Positions 17,886-28,358 of a stretch of DNA of 64,000 bases are shown here, one piece after another. A program made the translations under genes and the position numbers. This stretch comes from Cyclobacteriaceae bacterium (GTDB lineage: Bacteria; Bacteroidota; Bacteroidia; Cytophagales; Cyclobacteriaceae), in the NCBI GenBank assembly GCA_020832305.1, contig JAFIEV010000082.1, positions 310,001 to 374,000 on the forward strand, in the 5' to 3' direction. Under the pieces are notes generated by a model, which worked only from the letters and a program-made list of their open reading frames with translations, did no database searches and was not told the origin of the DNA. Positions within the stretch are counted from its first letter, which is position 1, and each line of letters begins with the position of its first letter.

Positions 17886-20800
17886 ATGAAAAGTATGCGG
17901 CGAATATTCATATTGCTTTTATTTCTATTTATTGTTTTTGAGTCTCAGGCTCAGCGTTATCGTCTTACGGATACACTTTCGGTATTTCCAGAAAGGGTTA
18001 ACGAAATGATGTTGCAAACACGCAACGAAAAAGCAGCGGAGGCAGCCGCTGCTTTTCAACAAGCATGGTCTTCAGGCGCTTTCACTCAAAATCAACAAAA
18101 TAAAATTGCATCTATCTCCCTTGGAATGATCAAAAAAGATTATGGTCCCATACCCTTTTTTGTTCAGTATCTAAGTCTGATTTCTTCAGCCACTCAAGAA
18201 CATGGTATATCGGGAAGCAAAATAGATAATTTGCTGGATGTGTTGGAAAAATCAATTAACCAGACTAATAGTAAAACTTATTTAACTATAATCAGCAACT
18301 TAAATACGTTTTTCAGCGATAACGCTCTGCATAAAAATAATTTTAATAAGCTGTACCACGAAAATGCAAGTTATGATTTTGAATATGTTGGAGAAGTATC
18401 ACCGGAGGAGGATATTTATGAACCACCAGCGGTCTCAGAAGTTTTTGACAGCTGGGATTCATGGGATAGTAATGATGATTGGGAAAAGGCAGCTACTTCA
18501 GAAAGTTCAAATGATTCATGGTCAGAGCCAACTATTTTTACTGATGCAATTCCATTGGATGTTCCGGTTCTGACTGGTGCTTTAATAAAATTCAGCAATG
18601 TTGATTTGATTTTTGCCACGCCATTTGATTCTACAGCAATTATTGGAACAAAAGGTGATTTTTCATTAAGCTCTCATATTTTTTCCGGTAACGGAGGCAC
18701 AGCTAACTGGGAATCAGCAGATATTTCCAGATCAGATTTATGGGTGAACTTGCAGACATTCCAATTTAACGTGAGGCTACCTGAATTTACAGCTGAAAAG
18801 GTTAAGATGCATTATCCGAAATTACTAAACCAGCAGGTTGAGGGTATTATTACTTTCAAAAGTATAAAAAGAAAAGTTTCTGAAGAACCAAGATATCCAA
18901 GGTTTATATCTTACCATTCTAACGTGGATCTGAATAAGATTGAGATTGAAGGTGCAAAATTTACCGGAGGTTTTGCCATGGAAGGTAAAAGGATCAGAGG
19001 AGCTTCAGTATACGGCAATACATCAGAAATATTAATCAGAGATGCAGCTGGCAATGCTTTCAAAGCCAATTCAAAAGTAATAGATGTAACAGATACTGTA
19101 ATTTCTGCAAGAAATGCGGCTGTGGTGATATACCATTCAAGAGATTCTATATATCATCCGTCTATGCGATTGAGATATTATATTAAGGAAAAAAGACTTG
19201 TTGCAATAAAAGAGCAAAACGGACATCAGCAAACACCATTCAATTCAACGCATTTCAATGTTTCCATTACAGCAGATGCCATTAGATGGAATATGGAAAC
19301 GGATAGTCTTGACATATATGTGATGAATGCAAGAAGCATGATACCTGCTTATTTTGAATCGAATGAATATTATCATTTTGACCGTATAAAAGAATTATCT
19401 GTAGCATATCCATTTAATCCCTTATTGATGGTATATAACCATTATACCAAACATAAGCAAGAGTCCTTCTATGTCTCTGATTTATTAGCACAAAACAAGG
19501 TAAATGAAAATGCATTGAGAAGTGCTTTACTGCAATTGAGTTATAAAGATTATATAGCTTATGATGTAGTGAGTGGAAAAATTACCATTAAGCCCAAATT
19601 GATACATTATAACCTGGCACGATGGAATAAAATTGATTTTGATGATTTGCAAATCAGGTCAATGGAAACCCATAAGCCAAATGCGACCTTAAACCTGACA
19701 GAAAATGAATTACTCATTCGTGGCGTAGACCAGTTCTTTATTTCCCAGACACAAAACGTATTTATTATACCGACCAACAGGGAGATAAAAATGCAAAAAA
19801 ACCGCAATTTTTCATTCAATGGCGATATTTATGCCGGTAACTTTCAGTTTATAGGACGAGATTTTATATTCAGATATGATAGCTTCCAGGTTGATATGTC
19901 CAAAATAGATTCCATAAAATTTTATGTTGATACTCAGCAACGTACGCGAAAACAGGTTGATAATCAATTGATTTCCATGGATATGTTTGAACAGCAGATT
20001 GGTGATGTAGCAGGGCAGAGTTCTTCAGGTACTCTTTATGTCGACAATCCCAAAAACAAATCTGGTAATTTGATATTGCCCAGATACCCAGTGTTTGATG
20101 CAGATAAAGGTGCAGTTGTCTACTTTGACAGAGATGATATACTTAAAAAAGCATATGACAGATCTGTCTATTTTATAGTACCTCCCTTTGGTATTGATTC
20201 AATTAGTTCCAGCGATCCTTCCAATATAGGATTTGAAGGAAGATTCGTTTCTGATAACATTTTTCCAGATTTCAATGAGACTTTACGTATTATGCCGGAT
20301 TATGCTTTGGGTTTTGAGCACGAAGCCCCTCCGGCAGGATATGATTTGTACAAGACGGGTGCCAGGTTTTTCAATAAAATAAGACTTGATAAAAAAGGTA
20401 TTGTGGGCTCTGGCCGGATTGATTATTTATCTAGTACGGGTAATTCCGATGCCTACACTTTTTATCAGGATTCAGTATTAGCTGCAGGTCATTATTACAG
20501 AATCCGAAGAGATAATATTGGGGGTGTGACTTATCCTGAGATTTTGGTGGAGAATTATAAAATGAAATGGCTGCCTAAAACAGATCAAATGTATGTGAGA
20601 AATACAAAAGATCCTTTCAGATTATATGAGTCAGCCTCCCTGGAAGGCACGACCGTACTTTCGAAAACAGGAGTACGCGCTGCCGGAAAATTTCTGGCAG
20701 AAGGCTTTGAAGCAAGGTCAAGAGATTTTGGTTTTGAGGAATCTAAAATGTCTGCAAGCAGAGCTAAATTTTTTGTATTGTCAGATAATCCCCAAAAGCC

Positions 20801-22736
20801 ATTGATGCAGGGAAATGATATCAGGCTGGATTTTGATTTTAATTCTGAAATTGGTGAAATATCTCCTGAAATAGCAGGTATGGCGGCGTTGGAATTTCCA
20901 TATGCCCAGGTAAATACCAGTATTTCCAGAGCTACCTGGCTCAAGAAGGAGAATAAAATTGTAATGACCAAACCAGAAAATGTTGATATCTCAGATAGTT
21001 ATTTCTATTCTACCAATCGCGAACTTGATTCACTGGCTTTTAATGCTTCCGAAGCAGAATACGACATCATTACTGCGGTATTGCACGTAAAGGGTATACC
21101 ACATATTGAAGTTGCAGACGCATTTATCATTCCTTCAAAAAATGAAATCTTCATTGGCCAGAATTCAGAATTGTCTGAACTCAAAAATGCTACAATTATA
21201 ATAGATACGCTTAATGAATATCATACCCTAACCGATGCTACTGTTACGATTCACTCAAGAAATAAATTCACTGGATCGGCAAATTATCAGTATGTAAATG
21301 CATCCAAAGATACATTTCAAATTAGATTCGATAGCTTCGATCTTCAACCGGTAGCAAGTGGTCGAAGCAGATCAAAACCTGAAATACAAACAGTATCTTC
21401 TGCTATGATAGACAGTGACTTGGGTTTGCAAGTATCACCGTTCATACAATTTAAAGGAGAGCTTGTAATGTATGCCAGACAAAGGGCTTTGAAACTCGAT
21501 GGATTCGTAAAACTTGATTTACGCGATTCAGACGAAGGGGATATGTGGATCAGATACAGCAGTCAGGATGAAGAAGCACAGGATGTTATGCTTGATTTTA
21601 ATAATGCAATTACAGAATCAGGCCAACCTATCATTGCTGGTTTGTTTTATGAGGGTACCGATAATTTTATCTATGGCCGTTTTATGAAGAATAAATTATC
21701 TGAGACTGATATTCCATTTTTTACACCCTCAGGCTTTTTGTATTACAATCATGAATCAGGTTCATTTGTAATAGAAGATTCAGCAAAGGCAAGCGGAAAT
21801 TCATACCAGGGAAAATTTTTCTCATACAATGATCAAACAGGGGAAATTGCTTTCGAAGGACCCATGAAATTTTTGGAAGATTCGCCCAATACTACAATGG
21901 AGGCTACAGGCAATGGTAAAGGAAATATAAAAGGAGACCCTTTGGAAATAGACATTTTTGCCCGTTTTGATTTTGATTTACCCGATCAGGCTTTTATTGC
22001 CATGCATAAAGATATGCAGGAAGTTGTAGAAGGTCTGGGTTTACCACCGGCAGAACCAGATTTTGATGCATTGTTATACAAAATTGCTGAATTTGTAGGT
22101 GACAGATACACCCGTGAATACGAAAAAAGAAATCAAAGAGACTATTTTTCTTTAACAGCCCTTTCTCCTAAACTTATTGGAGATATTGTCTTATCAAAAC
22201 TAAAGCTTAACTGGTCTGAAAAATATAATAGCTGGTACAGTACAGGACCCATTGGGATCTCTCATTTGCTTAAACTTGATGTCAATGCAAGTGCGGAAGG
22301 TTTTGTAGAAATACAAAAAACTATGGACAAAGGAGATATCATAAATATATTTGTCCAATTATCCGGAGATTGCTGGTATTATATAAGCTATGGAGAGAAT
22401 AAACTAATTACTTTCTCTTCTAACCAATCATATAATGATATCATTGCTTCACGTAGTAAAGTTGAGAAAGCTGGATTTGGCGATTATTTCTTTGCCGAAG
22501 GCAATCGTCGTGAAGTATTAAATTACATAGACCGTTTCAGGCTGGATTATCTTAATATAAAAGATCCTTATGTTCTTGAAACCAGACCTTTACCGGTTCA
22601 GGATCAACCTTTGGACATTTTATTTCAGGATCAACCTTTACCACAGGAAAAACCCGACGAAACAGAATTTTGGCTGCCAGAAGAAAAGCCAGCAGTGAAA
22701 AAAACCGAAGAGGAAGAAGAAAACGAAGGATTTTAA
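17886..22736 (+). CDS. Very large secreted protein of unknown function (1616 residues)
   Basis: Signal peptide at residues 6-22 (IFILLLFLFIVFESQAQ). The body is mostly alternating polar and hydrophobic residues typical of beta structure, with an acidic/aromatic low-complexity patch near 190-210 (DSWDSWDSNDDW) and a Pro/Glu/Lys-rich C-terminal tail ending EEEEENEGF. I see no catalytic motif, lipobox or T9SS C-terminal domain. Segments such as VEGIITFKSIKRK, FSFNGDIYAGNFQF and AAGKFLAEGFEARSRDF resemble the repeated strands of long beta-solenoid envelope proteins (LptD/AsmA-like), but that is only a resemblance. Conserved hypothetical in my judgement; it lies between prmA and hemG/hemY, likely with its own promoter. 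Confidence 0.85.
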   Translation: MKSMRRIFILLLFLFIVFESQAQRYRLTDTLSVFPERVNEMMLQTRNEKAAEAAAAFQQAWSSGAFTQNQQNKIASISLGMIKKDYGPIPFFVQYLSLISSATQEHGISGSKIDNLLDVLEKSINQTNSKTYLTIISNLNTFFSDNALHKNNFNKLYHENASYDFEYVGEVSPEEDIYEPPAVSEVFDSWDSWDSNDDWEKAATSESSNDSWSEPTIFTDAIPLDVPVLTGALIKFSNVDLIFATPFDSTAIIGTKGDFSLSSHIFSGNGGTANWESADISRSDLWVNLQTFQFNVRLPEFTAEKVKMHYPKLLNQQVEGIITFKSIKRKVSEEPRYPRFISYHSNVDLNKIEIEGAKFTGGFAMEGKRIRGASVYGNTSEILIRDAAGNAFKANSKVIDVTDTVISARNAAVVIYHSRDSIYHPSMRLRYYIKEKRLVAIKEQNGHQQTPFNSTHFNVSITADAIRWNMETDSLDIYVMNARSMIPAYFESNEYYHFDRIKELSVAYPFNPLLMVYNHYTKHKQESFYVSDLLAQNKVNENALRSALLQLSYKDYIAYDVVSGKITIKPKLIHYNLARWNKIDFDDLQIRSMETHKPNATLNLTENELLIRGVDQFFISQTQNVFIIPTNREIKMQKNRNFSFNGDIYAGNFQFIGRDFIFRYDSFQVDMSKIDSIKFYVDTQQRTRKQVDNQLISMDMFEQQIGDVAGQSSSGTLYVDNPKNKSGNLILPRYPVFDADKGAVVYFDRDDILKKAYDRSVYFIVPPFGIDSISSSDPSNIGFEGRFVSDNIFPDFNETLRIMPDYALGFEHEAPPAGYDLYKTGARFFNKIRLDKKGIVGSGRIDYLSSTGNSDAYTFYQDSVLAAGHYYRIRRDNIGGVTYPEILVENYKMKWLPKTDQMYVRNTKDPFRLYESASLEGTTVLSKTGVRAAGKFLAEGFEARSRDFGFEESKMSASRAKFFVLSDNPQKPLMQGNDIRLDFDFNSEIGEISPEIAGMAALEFPYAQVNTSISRATWLKKENKIVMTKPENVDISDSYFYSTNRELDSLAFNASEAEYDIITAVLHVKGIPHIEVADAFIIPSKNEIFIGQNSELSELKNATIIIDTLNEYHTLTDATVTIHSRNKFTGSANYQYVNASKDTFQIRFDSFDLQPVASGRSRSKPEIQTVSSAMIDSDLGLQVSPFIQFKGELVMYARQRALKLDGFVKLDLRDSDEGDMWIRYSSQDEEAQDVMLDFNNAITESGQPIIAGLFYEGTDNFIYGRFMKNKLSETDIPFFTPSGFLYYNHESGSFVIEDSAKASGNSYQGKFFSYNDQTGEIAFEGPMKFLEDSPNTTMEATGNGKGNIKGDPLEIDIFARFDFDLPDQAFIAMHKDMQEVVEGLGLPPAEPDFDALLYKIAEFVGDRYTREYEKRNQRDYFSLTALSPKLIGDIVLSKLKLNWSEKYNSWYSTGPIGISHLLKLDVNASAEGFVEIQKTMDKGDIINIFVQLSGDCWYYISYGENKLITFSSNQSYNDIIASRSKVEKAGFGDYFFAEGNRREVLNYIDRFRLDYLNIKDPYVLETRPLPVQDQPLDILFQDQPLPQEKPDETEFWLPEEKPAVKKTEEEEENEGF

Positions 22737-22755
22737 ATTTTAGCTCAAATACAAA

Positions 22756-24066
22756 ATGGTTGTAATTGTCGGTGCCGGTATCTCCGGTTTGTCCCTGGCC
22801 TGGTTTTTAAAAGAAAAAAATATTCCTTTTAAAATTATTGAAAGCGAAAGTAAAGCAGGAGGATGTATTGAAACCGTACAATCCGGAAACTACCTTATGG
22901 AAATGGGACCAAATTCGCTTCTTCTTAATGAAGAACAAATAGATATGTTAAGTAAATTTGGTCTGAAGGAAAGTCTTATTAAGGCAGAAGAAGTCAATAA
23001 AAACAGATTTATTTTTAAAAAGGGCCAGTATAGAAAATTACCGGGCAGTCCACCGGCATTATTGCTTAACAATTTTTTTTCTTGGAAAACCAAATGGGCT
23101 ATCCTTCGGGAATACAGAAAAAAATCAAAGGCAGCATCAGAAAATGAAAGTGTTGCGGACTTCTTCAGAAGAAGATTTAATAATGAACTCGTTGATTATG
23201 CTGTAGATCCATTTGTTTCTGGTATTTATGCAGGTGAGCCTGAACAATTATTAATGCGGCTTACCTTTTCTGCTTTGGCAGAAGCAGAAAAAAAACATGG
23301 TTCTTTGATAAAAGGAATGATTAAAGAGAAAAAAAGCACCGGTCGTAAATCTACTTATTCATTTCAAAAAGGTTTATCAGAGTTAATACATAAGTTAAGC
23401 GAGCAAATTGAAATTGAGCGTGATACCCGTGTTTTAAATATAAAGAAAGATCAGAACGGACTGATATTGGAGACTTCTAAAGGAGAAATAAAAGCAGAAA
23501 AGTGTATTATTACTATCCCATCATTTTCCTGTGCTGATATTTTGCAAAACGGATGGCCCAATACATCAGAAATTTTGCGTAAAGTATATTATCCTCCCCT
23601 GTGCTGTGTTCATAATGTTTACAAAAGAGATAAGGTACAGCATCCTCTTGACGGCTTTGGCGGATTGAATCCACGTAAAGAAAAACAATTTGCTTCCGGC
23701 AGTATATGGTCAAGTAGCATTTTTCCAAATCGCTGTGATTCAGATGAAGTATTAATCACTACGTTCGTTGGTGGAAGCAACGCAGAAAATAAAACAAAAC
23801 TTTCGGATAAGGAAATTCTTCAAGAGGTACATCATGAACTGTCAAAGGTTTACCAAATTAGCGATAAGCCTGTTTTCCAACATTTAAAACGTTGGAATAA
23901 AGCGATACCTCAGTATGACGAAGCGCTTGCGAAAGTTTTGGCAGTAATAGAATCTCTTGAGTTAGATGAAATTTACATCTGTGCAAACTGGAAAGGAGGA
24001 GTTTCAGTTACAGATTGTATTTCTAAGGCAAAAAAACTGGCAGACCGCCTGGAATGCAATTGCTGA
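22756..24066 (+). CDS. hemG: Protoporphyrinogen/coproporphyrinogen oxidase (HemY type)
   Basis: 436-residue FAD-dependent flavin-containing amine-oxidase fold enzyme of haem synthesis, oxidising the porphyrinogen to porphyrin. Seen: the dinucleotide fold VVIVGAGISGLSLAWFL (2-18), E-S-K-A-G-G-C-I-E-T motif after the second strand, MEMGPNSLL, a substrate-region segment FVSGIYAGEPEQL typical of the oxygen-dependent type, and the C-terminal FAD motif ICANWKGGVSVTDCI. Symbol usage (hemG versus hemY) differs between databases; it is not the menaquinone-linked flavodoxin-like HemG. Slightly shorter than the 450-470 usual. It is convergent with pgl across 9 bases. Confidence 0.88.
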   Translation: MVVIVGAGISGLSLAWFLKEKNIPFKIIESESKAGGCIETVQSGNYLMEMGPNSLLLNEEQIDMLSKFGLKESLIKAEEVNKNRFIFKKGQYRKLPGSPPALLLNNFFSWKTKWAILREYRKKSKAASENESVADFFRRRFNNELVDYAVDPFVSGIYAGEPEQLLMRLTFSALAEAEKKHGSLIKGMIKEKKSTGRKSTYSFQKGLSELIHKLSEQIEIERDTRVLNIKKDQNGLILETSKGEIKAEKCIITIPSFSCADILQNGWPNTSEILRKVYYPPLCCVHNVYKRDKVQHPLDGFGGLNPRKEKQFASGSIWSSSIFPNRCDSDEVLITTFVGGSNAENKTKLSDKEILQEVHHELSKVYQISDKPVFQHLKRWNKAIPQYDEALAKVLAVIESLELDEIYICANWKGGVSVTDCISKAKKLADRLECNC

Positions 24067-24075
24067 AATTTGAGT

Positions 24076-24777
24076 TTAACCAGGTATTAGTTGTGCAGCC
24101 TCTTTATCCAGATACCAATAAAGAGTGCCTTGCAGAGGTTTAATCCACGCTCCAGGTAGATGCTCTGCACTTTCTTTTCGCTCAAAAATTTCTTTTATTT
24201 TTTCAGCCTTATTAGTTCCGCTGCAAATGACGGCAACATTACGGGCATTGTTAATAATTTTACCAGTGAAGCTAATCCTGAATTGGCCAGTGTAAGGATT
24301 TTGAACAGCAACACAAGCATTTGTATCATCCCACAATTTTCTTTGCCCCGGAAAAATTGAAGCGGTATGCCCATCATCACCCAGCCCAAGCATTATCAGA
24401 TCAAAAGCAACATCCTTGATGTTGCGCTCCAGTAAAGAAGAATAGCGCTGAGCTTCTTCGACAGGGTGATTTTCCCCTGAAATACGATAGATGTTAGCAT
24501 TTAAAATCGATGACAGAAACAATTCATTGGCCATTTTAAAATTGCTATCAGAATGTTCAGGGGGTACACAGCGTTCATCGCTCCAGTAAAAACAGACTTT
24601 TTCCCAATCAATTTTATTGGTATATTTTTCTCCCAGCAATCGATAAATGACAGCAGGTGTTGATCCTCCGGATAATGCCAGATGAAATTTACCAACCTTT
24701 TCATCTACCACTACCAATAGCCATTGGCAAAAAGCTTCAGCAAGTGAAAGCTGATTATCGTGTATTTTAACTTCCAT
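24076..24777 (-). CDS. pgl: 6-phosphogluconolactonase
   Basis: 233-residue NagB-fold hydrolase converting 6-phosphogluconolactone to 6-phosphogluconate. Signature parts: LALSGGSTPAVIYRLL, WSDERCVPPEHSDSNF, and DLIMLGLGDDGHTASIFPG. It lies 10 bases downstream of zwf on the same strand and clearly shares its transcript, giving the first two steps of the oxidative pentose phosphate pathway. 6-phosphogluconate dehydrogenase is not in the window. Confidence 0.96.
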   Translation of the reverse strand: MEVKIHDNQLSLAEAFCQWLLVVVDEKVGKFHLALSGGSTPAVIYRLLGEKYTNKIDWEKVCFYWSDERCVPPEHSDSNFKMANELFLSSILNANIYRISGENHPVEEAQRYSSLLERNIKDVAFDLIMLGLGDDGHTASIFPGQRKLWDDTNACVAVQNPYTGQFRISFTGKIINNARNVAVICSGTNKAEKIKEIFERKESAEHLPGAWIKPLQGTLYWYLDKEAAQLIPG

Positions 24778-24787
24778 ATTTTAAAAT

Positions 24788-26308
24788 CTACAACTCACAA
24801 AAAACGCCATCATCTGCAAGGTTTTTACAGGGATACCTCCAGTTAATATTTTTCCCCTCAATAAAATCATCAGCTACGTCTGGTCCCCAACTACCAGCGG
24901 GATATCCAAATAAAGGAGCTTCAGGATGATTTTTCCAATAATCTAAGATGGGTTGCACAAAATTCCATGCGGCATCTACCGCATCTCCACGGGCATAAAG
25001 GGTGGCATCGCCCTGCATGCAATCGAGTAAAAGACGTTCATAGGCATCAGGTAAGCGGCCATTTCCCAAATCCTTGTAACGAAAATCCATATTTACATTT
25101 TTAACATTGAAACCTGTACCGGGTACTTTCATTCCAAATTTTAGTAAAATACCTTCATCAGGCTGAATACGTATAACCAGCTGATTACCTGTATTACAAA
25201 ATTCCTGATTTTCTACAAAAAGTCTGTGTGGAGTACTTTTAAAATGTATGACTACCTCGCTCACCCTCGTTGGCAATCTTTTGCCCGTACGTATATAAAA
25301 TGGCACATCTCCCCAGCGCCAATTATCGATATAAAATTTAATGGCAGCGAAAGTTTCTGTACGGGATTCAGGATCGACATTAGATTCCTCTCTATATCCC
25401 TTTGCCAGCTTGCCTTTAATATGAGATTTAGTATACTGACCCCTTATGACGTATTTATCTAATTCGTTAACCGGAAAATGCCTTAAAGATTGAAACACTT
25501 TTAAGGTCTCATTTCTAATAGCCCAGTCATCCATGCTACTGGGTGGTTCCATCGCCACAAGTGCCGCTACCTGCAAAAGATGATTTTGAATCATATCACG
25601 CAAGGCCCCTGAATGATCATAATAAGAGCCCCGATCTTCCACCCCAATGCTTTCGGCAGCTGTTATTTCAACATGATGAATGAAATTTCGATTCCATAAT
25701 GGCTCAAAAATTCCATTTGAAAATCTGGTAACCAACAGGTTTTGAACAGTTTCTTTGCCCAGATAGTGATCTATGCGGTACAATTGACGTTCATTGAAAA
25801 ATTTTAGTAAATGATTATTCAAAGATTTGGCAGAACTGTAATCTATGCCGAAGGGCTTCTCAATTATAATTCGTTTCCATCCCTGATTATCCTCAGCACT
25901 TAGCCCTGCCAAAGCAAGATTTTCAGCTATAATACCATAGACAGACGGCGGAGTCGATAAATAAAATATATAATTACCCCGACTTTTATGCTTTTCAGCA
26001 AGAATACTTAATTCACTTTTTAATTCATGGTATCCATTTAGCACACCAGGATCGAGTTGAAGATAATAGACATGCTCTAAAAACTCCTCTGTTTTGGCGA
26101 CTATATCTGGGTTAGATACACCATTTTTCAACCTGGAGTGAAAATCTTTTTGGCTCAATTGACTACGTGCGGTGCCTACAATGGCAAAATTTTCAGGCAT
26201 CAATTCTTGTTTATACAATTCAAACAAAGCAGGTATCAATTTTCTGTTGGTTAGATCACCTGAAGCCCCAAAAATTACGATGATAAGATTATCTGGTTTT
26301 GCTAGCAT
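24788..26308 (-). CDS. zwf: Glucose-6-phosphate 1-dehydrogenase
   Basis: 506-residue NADP-dependent dehydrogenase feeding the oxidative pentose phosphate pathway. Seen: N-terminal dinucleotide motif IFGASGDLTNRKL (12-24), the IIEKPFG segment, the active-site signature YRIDHYLGKETVQN near residue 180, and the C-terminal PDEGILLKFGMKVPG region. Length is normal. Start is an ATG at 26308; the promoter must lie in the AT-rich divergent region to its right. Operon with pgl. Confidence 0.98.
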   Translation of the reverse strand: MLAKPDNLIIVIFGASGDLTNRKLIPALFELYKQELMPENFAIVGTARSQLSQKDFHSRLKNGVSNPDIVAKTEEFLEHVYYLQLDPGVLNGYHELKSELSILAEKHKSRGNYIFYLSTPPSVYGIIAENLALAGLSAEDNQGWKRIIIEKPFGIDYSSAKSLNNHLLKFFNERQLYRIDHYLGKETVQNLLVTRFSNGIFEPLWNRNFIHHVEITAAESIGVEDRGSYYDHSGALRDMIQNHLLQVAALVAMEPPSSMDDWAIRNETLKVFQSLRHFPVNELDKYVIRGQYTKSHIKGKLAKGYREESNVDPESRTETFAAIKFYIDNWRWGDVPFYIRTGKRLPTRVSEVVIHFKSTPHRLFVENQEFCNTGNQLVIRIQPDEGILLKFGMKVPGTGFNVKNVNMDFRYKDLGNGRLPDAYERLLLDCMQGDATLYARGDAVDAAWNFVQPILDYWKNHPEAPLFGYPAGSWGPDVADDFIEGKNINWRYPCKNLADDGVFCEL

Positions 26309-26792
26309 GAATTCATTATTTAAGAACAGAAACTCATTAAAAGTATGAAGAATACAGTTGCCAATGTTTCAATTCTAAATAAAAGCAACATGCTTGATAT
26401 ATAATAATTTCAGTGTACCATCTAATTATTATGTAATAAATTATCATAATAATTAACATTTATGCAGTGGCAAGAACCTAAATTTATAATTTTCTAATAA
26501 TTTATTTAATTAAATTAAGTATTTAAGATTTATTGTTTAAATAATAGATATACAATAGTTTATGTATTTATATAGTTTAAAAATGCAATTTAAAATAAAA
26601 TAAATAATATTTTTCTTGTATATTATTCAAAAATTACATTACTTTGCAGTGCTTAGGTATAGATGTAATGAAATACATCTGTTTTCAAGAATTTGCTTAA
26701 TTTTATTAAAAACCTCAAGATCTGATCTAACATCCAACCAAATACAACAGATAGACCAAAAGGTTGATTTCTTTCAATTAAACCAAAATTTT
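26309..26792. other. AT-rich divergent intergenic region (zwf / mltF-like)
   Basis: 484 bases between divergent genes, very rich in A and T. A perfect 7-bp inverted repeat, AGATGTA (26661-26667) / TACATCT (26674-26680) with a 6-base spacer, lies 113 bases before the mltF-like start and could be an operator or hairpin. No consensus -7 box was placed. The frame of the mltF-like gene stays open back to 26616, but that extension has no signal-peptide character and is treated as untranslated. Confidence 0.5.
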
Positions 26793-28247
26793 ATGTTGAA
26801 GAAACTCACGGCATGGCTTTCAATAGCTGTAATTGTGTCACTCATGCCACTTTGCAACCCTGCTATTCAGTCTAAAATGGCAGTTCAATCAGAGCAGCCC
26901 TTCGCATTTCAAAATCCATATGAAAACAGCCTTACTAAGAGTGAAGGAATAATTACAGCCTTGATTGACAATAGCATTTCAAGCTATTTTATATATCAGG
27001 GCGAACCTATGGGATTTGAATATGAACTTTTAAAATTATTTGCCAATGACCAGGGATTGGAGCTGAAAATAGAAATAGCAAGAGACAACGATTCTATTTT
27101 AAAAAGACTTGCTGCAGGTGAGGCAGATATTGCGGCTGCCAATTTAACCATCTCAGAAGATAAGATGAAATATGCCAATTTTACGCTACCCTTTATGCGT
27201 ACACGTCAGGTGCTGATTCAAAGGCTGCCAGAAAATTTTTTCAATATGAAAATAGATGAGATCAGGAATCAGATAATTCTGGATCCGCTTGATCTTGATG
27301 GTAAAACTATTTATGTACATGCCAATACTTCTTTTGAAAGAAGGTTGAGAAATTTTGTCAAAGAGACCAGCACACAAATCAACATTGAGCGTATAGATAA
27401 TTCTGTAAGTGCAGATGAATTGATAGAATGGGTTTCAGAGGGACTGATAGATTATACTATTGCAGATGAAAACCGTGCCAGAATACACAAACATTACTAT
27501 AAAAATCTTCATATTGAAACCTACATGAGTCTCAGTCAACCCCTGGCCTGGGCGGTAAATAAAAATGCGAATCAATTGAAACAAGTTCTTGACCAGTGGC
27601 TGATTCAGCGAAAGGGGACACTGGAATACAATATGCTTTTTTCAAAATATTTTAAAGCAAATCAAATTCCACTTGCACTGAGAAACAATCAGGAATACAT
27701 AAAAAAGGGGCGTATATCGCCATATGATGAACTGATTAAAAAGTATGCCACAAAGCACAACATCGACTGGAAGTTGGTTGCAGCTTTGATAAACCAGGAA
27801 TCGGCTTTTGATCATACTGCCATTTCGCCATTTGGCGCTCAGGGATTAATGCAGGTTTTACCGTCAACGGCTAGTCTGCATAAGATCGATACTACAAATC
27901 TTTATGATCCCGAGACAAACATCATGGCTGGCACCCTGCATTTTAAAAAACTTAACGATCTATGGATGACTGAACTCAGCGATAGTCTGCAGGCAGTGAA
28001 ATTTGCACTGGCTTCATACAATGTCGGCCTTGGTCATGTACTGGATGCCAGAAGACTTGCCAATAAGTTTGGATATAACCAAACAATATGGGAAGATCAG
28101 GTTGAAAATATGATATTGAAAAAATCAGATCCGAATTATTTTAACGATCCACAGGTAAAACACGGGTATTGTCGTGGAAGTGAACCGGTTCACTACGTCA
28201 ATAACATAATGAATAAATACGATTTATACGCCAAATTCACAGATTAA
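26793..28247 (+). CDS. MltF-like membrane-associated lytic transglycosylase (SBP_bac_3 + SLT)
   Basis: 484-residue cell wall enzyme. The start is set at ATG 26793 because the signal sequence MLKKLTAWLSIAVIVSLMPLC begins there; an open extension to 26616 is rejected. The first domain (about 45-290) is a family 3 solute-binding fold (GEPMGFEYELLKLFANDQGLEL, AGEADIAAANLTISEDK). The second (about 315-440) is a lysozyme-like SLT domain with the catalytic Glu in INQESAFD, GAQGLMQVLPSTA, and ALASYNVGLGHVLDA. It cleaves peptidoglycan glycan strands to 1,6-anhydro products. The binding domain in E. coli MltF regulates activity in response to muropeptides, which is family knowledge. Confidence 0.9.
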   Translation: MLKKLTAWLSIAVIVSLMPLCNPAIQSKMAVQSEQPFAFQNPYENSLTKSEGIITALIDNSISSYFIYQGEPMGFEYELLKLFANDQGLELKIEIARDNDSILKRLAAGEADIAAANLTISEDKMKYANFTLPFMRTRQVLIQRLPENFFNMKIDEIRNQIILDPLDLDGKTIYVHANTSFERRLRNFVKETSTQINIERIDNSVSADELIEWVSEGLIDYTIADENRARIHKHYYKNLHIETYMSLSQPLAWAVNKNANQLKQVLDQWLIQRKGTLEYNMLFSKYFKANQIPLALRNNQEYIKKGRISPYDELIKKYATKHNIDWKLVAALINQESAFDHTAISPFGAQGLMQVLPSTASLHKIDTTNLYDPETNIMAGTLHFKKLNDLWMTELSDSLQAVKFALASYNVGLGHVLDARRLANKFGYNQTIWEDQVENMILKKSDPNYFNDPQVKHGYCRGSEPVHYVNNIMNKYDLYAKFTD

Positions 28248-28358
28248 GCCAAATTAATTTTCGAGCCTGTACATAATTTTTAAAAATTTTACATAAATTA
28301 ATGTGCTAATTGATAAGTACTATGTACCTGTTTTTTTCGGGCTTAAATATTTTTTAAA

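Noticed and set aside
26616-26792. N-terminal extension of the MltF-like gene
   Set aside because: The frame is open but the added residues are not signal-like, and a good signal peptide begins at ATG 26793.
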